From Paraburkholderia translucens (GTDB taxonomy: Bacteria; Pseudomonadota; Gammaproteobacteria; Burkholderiales; Burkholderiaceae), in NCBI RefSeq assembly GCF_020881035.1, contig NZ_JAJITC010000012.1, positions 141,082 to 205,081 of the forward strand: a DNA stretch of 64,000 bases, read 5' to 3'. This document shows positions 1-8,935 of this stretch, one piece after another. The notes beneath the pieces were generated by a model, which saw only the letters and a program-made list of their open reading frames with translations, was not told the DNA's origin and searched no databases. Position 1 is the stretch's first letter, and each line of letters begins with the position of its first letter. The translations under genes were made by a program, and so were the position numbers.

Positions 1-201
1 GCGCTGCTTCGCCGTCGTTGTTCGCAACGCTCCGGTCATCCATTCAGCCGCGCTGCACCGGGAACGTGGTTTGCTGCGGTGCTCGGCGATCGGCCTTCAT
101 CATCGGGTCGAAAACTGTTTCCGCCACCTCATCGTTTCTTGCGATGCAGCCAGGTGCCATCGTCCAAACATCATGGGAAGCTCGCTGGAGCGTCAACGCC
201 T

Positions 202-1359
202 ATGTTGCCAACCGTCGAACGGGCTGTCGCCAGCGCAGGTCGAAGCGCGACGATCAGCGCCTGGCGATCCAGCGCGCGCCGTCCGTTGCTGTTTCTGCCA
301 CTTCTGATTGCCGGTTCTGTCGAGAACTCCCTCGCGCAACGACCGCCGCAGGATGCGCTGCATCCGGCCGGCGTGCAGGCCGCGCACATACTCCGGCTAT
401 GGCATATCTCGCTGATCGTGTGTGGCGCGGTGTTCGCCGCAGTGCTGTTCGCGACGCTGGTCGCGCTGCTGCGCCGGACCGACCGGAGCCCGCAAGCCGA
501 TCCGTCCTCCACGCAGCCACTGGTCCCGGCGCCCGAACGCGGGCCGCAGCGTGCGGTAGCGATCGCGAGCATCGTGTCCGTCGCGTTGCTGCTCGGGCTG
601 ATCGTCGCGGACGTGGTCACCGATCGCGCGTTGTCACGCATGCCGGTCGAAGATGCGCTGCATCTTCAGGTAACCGGTGAGCAGTGGTGGTGGAAGGTCG
701 ACTATCCGGCGGACGGACAGCAGCCGGGTTTTTCGACTGCGAACGAATTCCACGTGCCGGTTGGGCGGCCGGTGATTATCGAGCTCAAGGCGGGCGACGT
801 GATCCATAGCTTCTGGATGCCGAACCTGCATGGCAAGAAGGACATGCTGCCAGGCCTCGATTCGACGATCGAATTTCGTGCCGACAAGCCGGGCCTATAT
901 CGCGGTCAGTGCGCCGAGTATTGCGGCGCCGAACATGCATGGATGGCGATGTTCGTGACCGCCGACCCGCCCGAGCGTTACGCGCAGTGGCGCGCGCAGC
1001 AAGCGGCGCTGGCCGTGTCGAGTGCCATGGGCGCCGCGCCCGCTGCATCCGCCGGTGCCGGGCCTGCTGCCCGAATCGATACGCTCGCGCAGCGCGGCCT
1101 GCAGATCTTCGAGCAGTCGAGCTGCGCGAGTTGTCATACGGTGCGCGGCACTTCCGCGCAGGGCACGCTCGGTCCCGACCTTACGCATCTGATGAGCCGG
1201 CACACGATCGGCGCGGGCGTGCTGCCGAACACGCAACAGAACCTCACGGCCTGGATCCGCGATCCTGAGGCGGCCAAGCCCGGCACGACGATGCCGAAAG
1301 TGCCGCTAACCGCCTCCGACCGGCAAGCGCTGGTCGCCTGGCTGGGGACCCTGCGATGA
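202..1359 (+). CDS. coxB: Cytochrome c oxidase subunit II with C-terminal cytochrome c domain
   Basis: This is the electron-entry subunit of a caa3-type heme-copper oxidase. About 385 residues follow the ATG at 202. An N-terminal hydrophobic stretch (LLFLPLLIAG) is followed by a second membrane segment (LIVCGAVFAAVLFATLVALL) and a third near VALLLGLIVADVV. The CuA cupredoxin fold carries the ligand sets HSFWMPNLHG and GQCAEYCGAEHAWM (Cys-x3-Cys-x3-His-x2-Met). A c-type heme motif CASCH with a distal Met candidate in TTMPKVPL forms the C-terminal domain. An upstream in-frame ATG at 79 would add 41 residues that do not look like this family, so 202 is preferred. The stop overlaps the next start (ATGA), so the two genes are probably translated together. 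Confidence 0.93.
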   Translation: MLPTVERAVASAGRSATISAWRSSARRPLLFLPLLIAGSVENSLAQRPPQDALHPAGVQAAHILRLWHISLIVCGAVFAAVLFATLVALLRRTDRSPQADPSSTQPLVPAPERGPQRAVAIASIVSVALLLGLIVADVVTDRALSRMPVEDALHLQVTGEQWWWKVDYPADGQQPGFSTANEFHVPVGRPVIIELKAGDVIHSFWMPNLHGKKDMLPGLDSTIEFRADKPGLYRGQCAEYCGAEHAWMAMFVTADPPERYAQWRAQQAALAVSSAMGAAPAASAGAGPAARIDTLAQRGLQIFEQSSCASCHTVRGTSAQGTLGPDLTHLMSRHTIGAGVLPNTQQNLTAWIRDPEAAKPGTTMPKVPLTASDRQALVAWLGTLR

Positions 1360-4178
1360 GCACGCTCGAACATCCGCCATCCTTGCAGGTGGACCTCAGT
1401 ATCAAGGACGGCCCCGACGCGAGCGCCGAAACGCGCTCGCTGCTCGCCGAGACGTGGAGCGATCCACCGGGCCTGATCGGCTGGTTCTCGGCGATCAACC
1501 ACAAGACGATCGCGCGGCGCTTCATCGTCACGACCTTCGTGCTGTTCCTGCTTGCGGGAGTGCTCGCGCTCGCGATGCGCACCCAGCTTGCACGGCCGGA
1601 TAACCGTCTGGTCGGCCCTGACGTGTACGACCAGCTGTTCACGATGCACGGCACGACGATGATGTTCCTGTTCGCCGTGCCGGTGATGCAGGCCGTCGCG
1701 GGCTATCTGATTCCGCTCATGATCGGCGCGCGCAGCGTCGCGTTTCCGCGCATGAACGCGTACGCATACTGGATGTTCCTGTTCGGCGGTCTGACGCTCT
1801 ACATCGCGTTCGCGCTGGGCGCCGGGCCGCGTTCCGGCTGGTTCAGCTACGTACCGCTCGCCGGTCCCGACTATGCGACGGGCAAGGGTTCGGATATCTG
1901 GGCGCAGATGATCACATTCACCGAGCTGTCCGCGCTGCTCGAAGCAATCGTGCTGATAGCGACGATCCTGAAGATGCGCGCGCCGGGCATGTCGCTGAAC
2001 CGGCTGCCGCTGTTCGCATGGGCGACGCTCGTCACGCAATTCATGGTCCTGTTCGCCATGCCGGCAATCATGCTGGCGAGCACCGCGCTGATTCTCGACC
2101 GGCTGGTCGGCACGCAGTTTTACAACCCGTCGCTCGGCGGCGACGTGCTGTTGTGGCAACACCTGTTCTGGTTCTTCGGGCACCCGGAGGTATACCTGAT
2201 CTTCATTCCGGCGCTCGGCTTCATGTCGTCGATCATCGAGGCTTTCGCGCGCCGTCCGGTGGTGGGGTATCCGGCGATGGTGCTCGCGCTGATCGCGACC
2301 GCGTTTCTTGCGTTCGGGCTGTGGGTGCATCACATGTTCGCGACCACCGTACCGGAGCTTGGAAAAAGTTTCTTCACCGCGGCGAGCGTGCTGATCGCGG
2401 TGCCGTCGGGCCTCCAGATTTTCTGCTGGCTTGCGACGTTGCTGACCGGAAGGCTGAAGCTGCGTGTGCCGCTGCTGTTCGTGCTCGCGTTCTTTTTCAT
2501 CCTCGTGCTCGGTGGCATGACCGGCATCATGCTCGGCTCGGTGTCACTCGATCTGCAGGTTCACGACACTTACTTCGTGGTCGCACATCTGCACTACGTG
2601 CTGATCGGCGGTGCGGTGTTTCCGTTGTTCGGCGCGTTCTACTACTGGTTTCCGAAAGTGACCGGTCGCCTCCTCGGCGAACGGCTCGGGCGCTGGCAGT
2701 TCTGGCTGTTTTTTATCGGCTTCAACGTGACGTTTTTTCCGATGCATTGGCTAGGCCTGCACGGAATGACGCGGCGCATCTGGACCTATCCGGAAGAATC
2801 CGGCTGGGGACCGCTGAACCTGACCGCGACGCTCGGCGCGTATCTGATGGCGGTGAGCGTACTGCTGTTCGTGCTCAACGTGGCGCGCAGCCGCCGGCAC
2901 GGAGCACTCGCATCCCCCGACCCGTGGGGCGCCGGCACGCTCGAATGGAGCGTGCCGAGTCCGCCGCCGCCGCACAACTTCGATGCGTTGCCGATTGTGC
3001 ACGGCCGGCATCCGCTGTGGGAGCCGCGGCAACAGCCGGCCTCGGTGTCGGGCTTATCGGCCGGCGCGCGGGAAGTCCTGACGACGAGCGCGCTCGACGC
3101 AATCGCCGAAACGCGGCCACTGTTTCCGCAGCCGTCGATCTGGCCATTTCTGAGCGCGATTGCGACGACGGTCTTTTTTATCGGCTCGATCTATACGCCT
3201 ACCGCGGTGTGGTGGGGCACCGTGCCAGCGGCGGCGGCGATGATCGCGTGGTTCTGGCCGACGCGTGCGAGCAATGCCGTGGCGCGGGCGCTGGAGCAGT
3301 GGCCGTCGGCGCGGCCGCGCGGACGCGCAGAGCGCAATGCGAGCGCGCAAGCAGTTCGCCGGGCTGCTTACGAGTCGGCAGACGAAGCGACGAGCAACGC
3401 AACGCGCAAGGCGGGCATGGAAGCGGCGGGCGATCCGCCAGTCGAGGCGCCAAACAGGACATCGCGCGAAGCAGCAGGCAGATCCGCTAGCCCCGCAGCG
3501 CGCGCCACTGCGCCAGCTCCTGCCGACGTGCCGCACACCAGTACCGGGACGCCGCAACAGTCGGACAGCCCCGACGGCGGCGCTTCGACGCTCGACGTGC
3601 GGGCACTGCCGAGCTTCGACTTCAGCCATCGCAGCCTGATGTGGTGGGCGACGGCCGGGCTCATGGCGATCGAAGGCACGGTGTTCGCTATCGCGGTCGC
3701 GATGTACTTCTATCTGCGCGGCGTCAACGCGGCGTGGCCGATGCAGGCGCCACCGCCGCCACTGCTGTGGGGCACGCTGAACACGGGGATTCTGCTGTTG
3801 AGCCTGTGGCCGAACCAGCTCGCGAAGCGCGCGGCCGAGCGCGGCGAGCGCGGCGGCGCGTGTTTGTGGCTAGCCGTCTGTCTGGCGTTTGCGTTCGCCT
3901 TCCTGGTGGTGCGCGGCTTCGAGTTCTCAGCGCTCAACGTGATGTGGTACGCGAACGCGTACGGCTCGATCGTCTGGCTGCTGCTGGGCCTTCACACCAC
4001 CCACCTCGTGACGGATACCGTCGACACGGCGGTGCTCGCACTGCTGCTCAAGACCGGTCCATATGAAGGCAAGCGGCTGCTGGATACCAGCGAGAACGCA
4101 ATTTACTGGTACTTCGTCGTATTGAGCTGGCTGCCGATCTATGCGGTGCTGTATTTCGCACCGCGCATGCAACTGTGA
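1356..4178 (+). CDS. Fused cytochrome c oxidase subunit I-III
   Basis: This 940-residue protein joins the catalytic subunit I (about residues 40-510) to subunit III (about 752-940). Heme and copper ligands are intact: H98 in TMHGTT (heme a), H276 in GHPEVY with E278 and Y280, H325/H326 (CuB), and H411/H413 in AHLHYV. The usual D-channel motif GAPDMAFPRMN reads GARSVAFPRMN (Ser127 where Asp is expected). The K-channel motif PTGIK reads PSGLQ (Ser351, Gln354). Between the two parts lie a proline-rich segment (PSPPPPHNF), two membrane helices (about 594-636) and a roughly 115-residue polar Ala/Arg/Ser-rich linker with no visible fold. The subunit III part begins near FDFSHRSLMWW and contains AIEGTVF. 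Fused I-III oxidases are known. The double channel substitution is the odd feature. Confidence 0.93.
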   Translation: MSTLEHPPSLQVDLSIKDGPDASAETRSLLAETWSDPPGLIGWFSAINHKTIARRFIVTTFVLFLLAGVLALAMRTQLARPDNRLVGPDVYDQLFTMHGTTMMFLFAVPVMQAVAGYLIPLMIGARSVAFPRMNAYAYWMFLFGGLTLYIAFALGAGPRSGWFSYVPLAGPDYATGKGSDIWAQMITFTELSALLEAIVLIATILKMRAPGMSLNRLPLFAWATLVTQFMVLFAMPAIMLASTALILDRLVGTQFYNPSLGGDVLLWQHLFWFFGHPEVYLIFIPALGFMSSIIEAFARRPVVGYPAMVLALIATAFLAFGLWVHHMFATTVPELGKSFFTAASVLIAVPSGLQIFCWLATLLTGRLKLRVPLLFVLAFFFILVLGGMTGIMLGSVSLDLQVHDTYFVVAHLHYVLIGGAVFPLFGAFYYWFPKVTGRLLGERLGRWQFWLFFIGFNVTFFPMHWLGLHGMTRRIWTYPEESGWGPLNLTATLGAYLMAVSVLLFVLNVARSRRHGALASPDPWGAGTLEWSVPSPPPPHNFDALPIVHGRHPLWEPRQQPASVSGLSAGAREVLTTSALDAIAETRPLFPQPSIWPFLSAIATTVFFIGSIYTPTAVWWGTVPAAAAMIAWFWPTRASNAVARALEQWPSARPRGRAERNASAQAVRRAAYESADEATSNATRKAGMEAAGDPPVEAPNRTSREAAGRSASPAARATAPAPADVPHTSTGTPQQSDSPDGGASTLDVRALPSFDFSHRSLMWWATAGLMAIEGTVFAIAVAMYFYLRGVNAAWPMQAPPPPLLWGTLNTGILLLSLWPNQLAKRAAERGERGGACLWLAVCLAFAFAFLVVRGFEFSALNVMWYANAYGSIVWLLLGLHTTHLVTDTVDTAVLALLLKTGPYEGKRLLDTSENAIYWYFVVLSWLPIYAVLYFAPRMQL

Positions 4179-4194
4179 TTCGTGAAGGGCGCCA

Positions 4195-4524
4195 ATGGAT
4201 ATCTGGTTAGGTTTGCTCGCGGCACCGGCAGCGGTGCTTGCCACCCAGAGCATCGACTATGCGCTGATCCGGCTCGCCTGTGCGAGCGGCGCCGAGTGGC
4301 CGATGCACGCGGTCAGCGCCGCGGCCTTCCTGTTCTGCGCGTTCGCTGCGTGGCTAGCGTATGGGCGCTGGCGCGCCGAATGTTCGATCGGCGCGCCGGC
4401 CTACACGCGGCGTATCGCACGTACCGGTTTTTTCGCCCTGATGGCGATGATCGTCGGCGCGCTGTCGGCGCTGATTCAACTGGCGATGTGGTTTCCGCAA
4501 TGGCTGCTGCCCGCGTGCCGCTGA
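4195..4524 (+). CDS. Small membrane protein of the oxidase operon
   Basis: This 109-residue protein has about three hydrophobic segments: near WLGLLAAPAAVLA, AVSAAAFLFCAFAAWLAY and FFALMAMIVGALSALIQLAM. The start at 4195 has a GAAGGG ribosome site just upstream. It lies 16 bp after the oxidase gene and its 3' end overlaps the next start by 25 bp, so it is part of the operon. I do not recognise the family with certainty. The position, between the fused I-III subunit and CtaG, is where small oxidase-associated subunits are often found. A role as an accessory subunit or assembly factor is inference. Confidence 0.75.
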   Translation: MDIWLGLLAAPAAVLATQSIDYALIRLACASGAEWPMHAVSAAAFLFCAFAAWLAYGRWRAECSIGAPAYTRRIARTGFFALMAMIVGALSALIQLAMWFPQWLLPACR

Positions 4525-5495
4525 TCCGGCGCCTCCGTCCGGCCGCGCGCTGCGTGGCCTTCGCCAGCGCACTGCTCGGCTCGCTTGCTAGCCCGCTGGC
4601 CGGCGCCCATGTGCTGTCCGATGCCGATCGCTCGGCGCCGTCGCTCGGCTGGAGCTTCGAGCCTTGGGTGGTCGCGTTGCTTGCGATCAGCATCGGCGCG
4701 TATCTGACCGGCTATCTGCGCCTGCGCCGCCGCGCCCGCTCGCGCGCACGCGCGGGCAGCGCGCGTCGCCTGCAACTGCTCGCCTTCATGTCGGGCAGCG
4801 GCACGCTCGTGATCGCGTTGCTGTCGCCGCTCGATACGTTGTCGGGCGCGCTGTTTTCCGCGCATATGGTGCAGCACGAATCGATGATGTTGATCGCCGC
4901 GCCGCTGTGTGTGGCCGGGCGGCCGCTGGCCATATGGATCTGGGCGCTGCCGCGGCGGGCGCGGCGGTGGGTCGGCAGGGTAGTGCGGGCGCGCGCTTTC
5001 TCGCGTGCGTGGCGCTGGCTGACCGCGCCGCTCGTCGCATGGTTGCTGCACGCGGCCGCATTGTGGGCATGGCATGCGCCGCCGCTATTCGAGGCCGCGC
5101 TCGCTCATCCGGGCCTGCATACTCTGCAGCACGCGAGTTTCCTGCTGAGCGCGCTGATCTTCTGGTGGACCGTGACGGGCGACGGCGCCCGCCGTGGCAA
5201 CGGCGGTCACGCGATGCTGTCGCTATTCACGACGATGATCCATACCAGCGCGCTCGGTGCGCTCATCACGCTGGCACCGGGGCTCTGGTATCCGTCGTAT
5301 ATGGAACCGGGCAGCGTGTTGGGCATCGATCCGCTGCGGGATCAGCAACTCGGCGGCCTGATCATGTGGGTGCCGGGCGCGCTCGCGTATCTGGCCGGCG
5401 GGCTGCTGGTCGCGGCACGCTGGTTGAGCCGCGCGGACCGTCAGCCGCCGCTCACGCACGACGCGGCACGGTTACAGCAGGAGGGCGCGCGATGA
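4500..5495 (+). CDS. ctaG: CtaG-type (caa3) cytochrome oxidase assembly membrane protein
   Basis: This polytopic membrane protein of about 331 residues belongs to the caa3_CtaG family, which is thought to help assemble or metallate caa3 oxidases. After an N-terminal signal or first helix (CVAFASALLGSLASPLAGAHV) come several helices. Histidine-bearing segments typical of the family are seen, such as SAHMVQHESMMLIAAPL, LLHAAALWAWHAPPLFEAAL and HTLQHASFLLSALIFWW, followed by TTMIHTSALGALITLAPG. The ATG at 4500 lies inside the end of the preceding gene. The same frame is open further upstream, but that stretch does not look like coding sequence of this family. The stop overlaps the next gene by four bases (ATGA). 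Confidence 0.85.
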   Translation: MAAARVPLIRRLRPAARCVAFASALLGSLASPLAGAHVLSDADRSAPSLGWSFEPWVVALLAISIGAYLTGYLRLRRRARSRARAGSARRLQLLAFMSGSGTLVIALLSPLDTLSGALFSAHMVQHESMMLIAAPLCVAGRPLAIWIWALPRRARRWVGRVVRARAFSRAWRWLTAPLVAWLLHAAALWAWHAPPLFEAALAHPGLHTLQHASFLLSALIFWWTVTGDGARRGNGGHAMLSLFTTMIHTSALGALITLAPGLWYPSYMEPGSVLGIDPLRDQQLGGLIMWVPGALAYLAGGLLVAARWLSRADRQPPLTHDAARLQQEGAR

Positions 5496-6853
5496 GGCGA
5501 ACCCGCTCCGGCACGCGAGGCGCGGCACGCTGCGCGGTGTTGGTGACGTGCGCCGCGATGATCGTCGGCGGACCGATGCGCGGACCGGCCGCGGCCGCAA
5601 CGCCCGGCCAGCCCGCGCAGGGCCAGCAGTCACTGTCACTGGGCGCCGTCGAGCGGACCGAATTCGCGCGCGGCGCCTACCTCGCCAAAGCGGCCGACTG
5701 CGCCGGCTGCCACACCGCACCGCAGGGCGGCGCGCCGTATGCAGGCGGCCTCGGAATGGCCTCGCCGTTCGGCACGATCGTCTCGAGCAACATTACGCCG
5801 GACCCGCAGTACGGCATCGGACGGTACACGTATGGCGACTTCGAGCGCGCGCTGCGCGAGGGGGTGGCGCGCGGTGGCAAGCGGCTCTATCCCGCGATGC
5901 CGTACGTGTCGTTTTCGAAGCTCAGCGAATCGGACCTGCATGCGCTTTACGTCTTCATGCTGAACGGCGTCGCTCCGGTCGCCAAACCGACCGCGGCCGC
6001 CGACGTCGCTTTTCCGTTCAACCAGCGCTGGGCGCTTCGCTTCTGGCAGATGGCGTTCGTGCCGTCGCAACCGTTCGTGCCCGATCCGCGGCGCGACCCA
6101 AACTGGAATCGGGGCGCCTATCTGGTGCAGGGCCCCGGACACTGCGGCGCCTGCCATACGCCACGCGGGATGTTCTATCAGGAAAGTGGCACCGACGAGT
6201 CGTCGAGCAAGTATCTGGTCGGCGGCGTCAACGACCACTGGTTCGCGCCGAACCTCACCGGCGACCGCGGCTCCGGGCTTGGCCGGCTGACCGCTGCGGA
6301 CCTCGCCGCATTTCTTGAGACCGGGCACGGCGGGGGCGTGATCGCCTACGGCAGCATGGTCGAACAGGTCGAGGACAGCTCGCAGTATCTGACCCAACAG
6401 GACGCCGATGCCATCGCGCACTACCTGAAGTCGCTGCCTGCGCAGCAGCCGTCAGGCACCTACACGCCCGGCAGCGACCCCGCGCGCTCGCGCGCCAATG
6501 GCAGCCGTGTGCCGGATTCGCTGAACCTGGGCTTCAACGTATATCGGTCGTTCTGCACGCGTTGTCACCGCGACGATGGACGGGGCGTGCCGAATGTGTT
6601 TCCGGCGCTGGCGGCGAATCCTTCGGTGATCGCGGAGGACACGACGTCGCTGATTCGTCTGCTGGTGGAAGGCGGAAATAGTCCATCGACGCTCGCGCAG
6701 CCGCAGCGTCAGCAGATGCCCGGATTCGCGGCGACGTTGGCCGACGTCGAGATAGCGCAGGTGCTGACCTATATTCGCAGCGCCTGGGGCAACAACGCGC
6801 AGCCCGTCACGGCCAACGACGTTGCGACGCTGCGCAAGGAACTGCACAAGTAA
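5492..6853 (+). CDS. Triheme membrane-associated cytochrome c
   Basis: This is a 453-residue exported cytochrome with a signal peptide (ARCAVLVTCAAMIVGGPMRG...AAAA) and three heme-binding motifs: CAGCH, CGACH and CTRCH. The arrangement matches the cytochrome c subunit family of periplasmic alcohol/gluconate/aldehyde dehydrogenases, which pass electrons from a dehydrogenase to the respiratory chain. No dehydrogenase gene is adjacent. It sits last in the oxidase operon with an ATGA overlap to ctaG. It may therefore feed electrons to the oxidase directly, though that is inference. After the third heme domain the protein ends without a long C-terminal helix. Confidence 0.88.
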   Translation: MRRTRSGTRGAARCAVLVTCAAMIVGGPMRGPAAAATPGQPAQGQQSLSLGAVERTEFARGAYLAKAADCAGCHTAPQGGAPYAGGLGMASPFGTIVSSNITPDPQYGIGRYTYGDFERALREGVARGGKRLYPAMPYVSFSKLSESDLHALYVFMLNGVAPVAKPTAAADVAFPFNQRWALRFWQMAFVPSQPFVPDPRRDPNWNRGAYLVQGPGHCGACHTPRGMFYQESGTDESSSKYLVGGVNDHWFAPNLTGDRGSGLGRLTAADLAAFLETGHGGGVIAYGSMVEQVEDSSQYLTQQDADAIAHYLKSLPAQQPSGTYTPGSDPARSRANGSRVPDSLNLGFNVYRSFCTRCHRDDGRGVPNVFPALAANPSVIAEDTTSLIRLLVEGGNSPSTLAQPQRQQMPGFAATLADVEIAQVLTYIRSAWGNNAQPVTANDVATLRKELHK

Positions 6854-7046
6854 GCCTTCACGAGGTCAAACGGCGTTTCAGTCACCCGGTCATGGATCAG
6901 CGACGGCGGCGCCCACCAGTTGTTTCTCGCGTCGTACACGAACCGGCTGGGCACGCCTCGGCGCTCACTGCCCCGGATTGGGAATATGCCTTGCTGAGCA
7001 TGCTTCGCAGGCACTCTGACGCGCCTTGTCATGCGGGAGGAAGATC

Positions 7047-7358
7047 ATGTCGATCCGATGTTATGCGCCTTATCGCGGCTGTGATATCGAAGTGCACGTC
7101 TCGATGTCCCGGTCGCACTGGCTGGGCGGGAAATATCGTCGTTACCGGGTGTCGTGGACAGTGACGATGCCCGCCAAACCGGCTCGCCAACTTGTCAGCT
7201 TTCCGGAACAGTTCGATTTTCTCACCGAGGACGCCGCGTTCAAGTATGGCGAAAACCGGGCGCACACGTACGTCGATTCGGTACTGTCGACGCCGTCGAA
7301 GAGACAGCGGATCGGCAACGGCCGCTCAGAAAGGGAGGGCGTATGGAGAGGGAACTGA
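7047..7358 (+). CDS. Hypothetical protein, about 103 residues
   Basis: The gene has a clear ribosome site (GGAGG at 7036-7040) six bases before the ATG at 7047. Its end overlaps the next gene by 16 bp. The protein is soluble, begins MSIRCYAPYRGCDIEVHV and has no motif I recognise. The middle (YRVSWTVTMPAKPARQLVSF) suggests a small beta-rich fold. The overlap implies translation together with the CYTH-CHAD protein. Confidence 0.7.
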   Translation: MSIRCYAPYRGCDIEVHVSMSRSHWLGGKYRRYRVSWTVTMPAKPARQLVSFPEQFDFLTEDAAFKYGENRAHTYVDSVLSTPSKRQRIGNGRSEREGVWRGN

Positions 7359-8875
7359 AACTGCAGGTCGGCCTTGAGCACGTCGGCAGAATCCTCGAGG
7401 CACAGGTGCTGGCGGATTGCAAGGACGACGACTTGCCGGAAACATTGCTGACCAGCACCTACTACGACACGCCTGACCTGTCGTTTCGCCAATGCGGCGC
7501 GTCGCTTCGCGTGCGCAGTCAAGGGGACAGGACGGTCCAGACCATCAAGCTCGATGGATCGGCGAAAGCGGGCCTCTTCGAGCGCGACGAACTGGAAACC
7601 ACCGTCGAACGCGATGCGCCGGATCTGACGCTGTTCTATGACGCGATACCGTCCAACAGCGATCTGGGAAAGCTGATTCGAGACGAGGCCAATGTCACCC
7701 ACCTCGGAGCCATCTTCGTCACCCGGATTCGCCGCACCATTGTGCCGTTGAACTTGCAATCCGGAGAAGAAATCGAGTTTGCAATCGACGAAGGCGACAT
7801 CGAAGCCGAAACGGGCTCAACGTCCATCGCTGGCGTTGAAATCGAGTTGAAGCAGGGCAAGCCCGGACGTCTCCATGAAATCGCTTTGAACTTGTTGGAC
7901 ACAGTGCCGCTTCGTTTCGACTACATGAGCAAGGCCGATCGCGGCTACGAATTGCTCGTGCAAAAGCACGAGACGGCCGTCAAGGCACGGCCTGTCGCGC
8001 TTCGAAAACGCGATAGCGTCGAAGATGCGTTCTGCCAGATTGCGCGCAATTGTCTCGATCAGGTTCACGCGAACGAACGCGGCGTGGTGTCCGGACACGA
8101 TCCATCGAGCGTGCATCAGATGCGTGTGGGACTCAGGCGCCTGCGTTCAGCGCTCGACCTGTTCGAGAAGGTCATTCCCGCCTATCCGGGGCTTCAGGAC
8201 GAATTGCGCTGGATCGCATCCGAACTCGGAGATTCGCGAGACTGGGAAGTGCTGACCAGATTGACTCTCGAGCCGGCATTCGCTGAAACGGACCACGAGG
8301 AAGAACGAGGCACTGTGGAAGGCGCGTGCGCTCGGATCACCACGGAAAAGCGTTCGCAAGCCGCCGCCGCCGTCGATTCCGTTCGCTATACGCGCCTCAT
8401 GCTTCAGCTAACGGAATGGCTCGACGGCAAGGGCTGGCGCGACGGCTTGTCCTCGAAGGAGCGCGAGACCGTGCAAAAGCGGATGAAGCCGTTCGCCTCC
8501 GAGATCGAGCGCCGCAGGCACAGCAAGTTGCTCAAACGCGGTAAACGCCTGGCTGATCTCGATGATCGCCGTCGCCATCGCGCGCGCATTGCTGCCAAGA
8601 AGCTGCGCTACGCATCGGAGTTTTTCGCCTCGCTGTTCCCAAACTCCGCGGTCAGGCATTACGTGCAAGCACTCAGCGAGCTTCAGGACGATCTCGGCTG
8701 GCGTAACGATGTCGTGGTCGCCGACCGGCTGTTAGGTTCGCTGCCACGCACGCATCCCGATACCGCGGCGGGTGCCGCTTTCGCGCGGGGGTACTGGGCG
8801 TCGCGCGTCGCGGCCGACCATGACGCAATGAAAAAACTCTGGAAGCGATTCAGGTCTCTTTCTCCACCGCAATAG
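7343..8875 (+). CDS. CYTH-CHAD domain protein
   Basis: This 510-residue protein has an N-terminal CYTH (triphosphate tunnel) domain of about 210 residues followed by a helical CHAD domain. The CYTH signature appears at the very start (MERELKLQV), followed by TYYDTPDLSFRQ and the charged strands LRVRSQGDRTVQTIK and GVEIELKQG. The CHAD domain shows the histidine/arginine-rich helices typical of polyphosphate binding: SSVHQMRVGLRRLRSALDLF and RRRHRARIAAKKLRYASEFF. CYTH proteins hydrolyse or bind triphosphates and CHAD binds polyphosphate, so a role in phosphate or polyphosphate metabolism is likely. The start at 7343 is supported by GGGAGG nearby. Confidence 0.9.
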   Translation: MERELKLQVGLEHVGRILEAQVLADCKDDDLPETLLTSTYYDTPDLSFRQCGASLRVRSQGDRTVQTIKLDGSAKAGLFERDELETTVERDAPDLTLFYDAIPSNSDLGKLIRDEANVTHLGAIFVTRIRRTIVPLNLQSGEEIEFAIDEGDIEAETGSTSIAGVEIELKQGKPGRLHEIALNLLDTVPLRFDYMSKADRGYELLVQKHETAVKARPVALRKRDSVEDAFCQIARNCLDQVHANERGVVSGHDPSSVHQMRVGLRRLRSALDLFEKVIPAYPGLQDELRWIASELGDSRDWEVLTRLTLEPAFAETDHEEERGTVEGACARITTEKRSQAAAAVDSVRYTRLMLQLTEWLDGKGWRDGLSSKERETVQKRMKPFASEIERRRHSKLLKRGKRLADLDDRRRHRARIAAKKLRYASEFFASLFPNSAVRHYVQALSELQDDLGWRNDVVVADRLLGSLPRTHPDTAAGAAFARGYWASRVAADHDAMKKLWKRFRSLSPPQ

Positions 8876-8883
8876 CGATTCAT

Positions 8884-8921
8884 TCGCGGCGACGCGGGCT
8901 CGATGCCTGGCATCGCCGCGA
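8884..8921. terminator. Possible bidirectional terminator hairpin
   Basis: A nine-base inverted repeat (TCGCGGCGA / TCGCCGCGA) lies between the convergent CHAD gene and the DUF1328 gene. No clear T-tract follows on either strand, so a terminator role is only suggested by position. Confidence 0.3.
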
Positions 8922-8935
8922 TCCTGGCCCTCCAC

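Noticed and set aside
1..201. Possible gene end or strong promoter at the left edge
   Set aside because: No open frame of known type reaches the edge, and no convincing -35/-10 pair was seen. The region is only the probable oxidase leader.
1134..2333. 399-residue minus-strand open frame over the oxidase genes
   Set aside because: It is a shadow of the subunit II and subunit I genes with charged, low-complexity composition and no start signal.
6979..7007. GGAATA followed after about 17 bases by TTCGCA before the gene at 7047
   Set aside because: It resembles the ECF pattern, but the second box lacks the GTT core, so it was not counted with the five candidates.
6769..7032. Minus-strand open frame over the end of the cytochrome gene with a protein-like segment (RFVYDARNNWWAPPSLIHDR)
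   Set aside because: The segment looks protein-like, but there is no ribosome site, the frame runs into the cytochrome gene, and no family was recognised. It could be a small relic.
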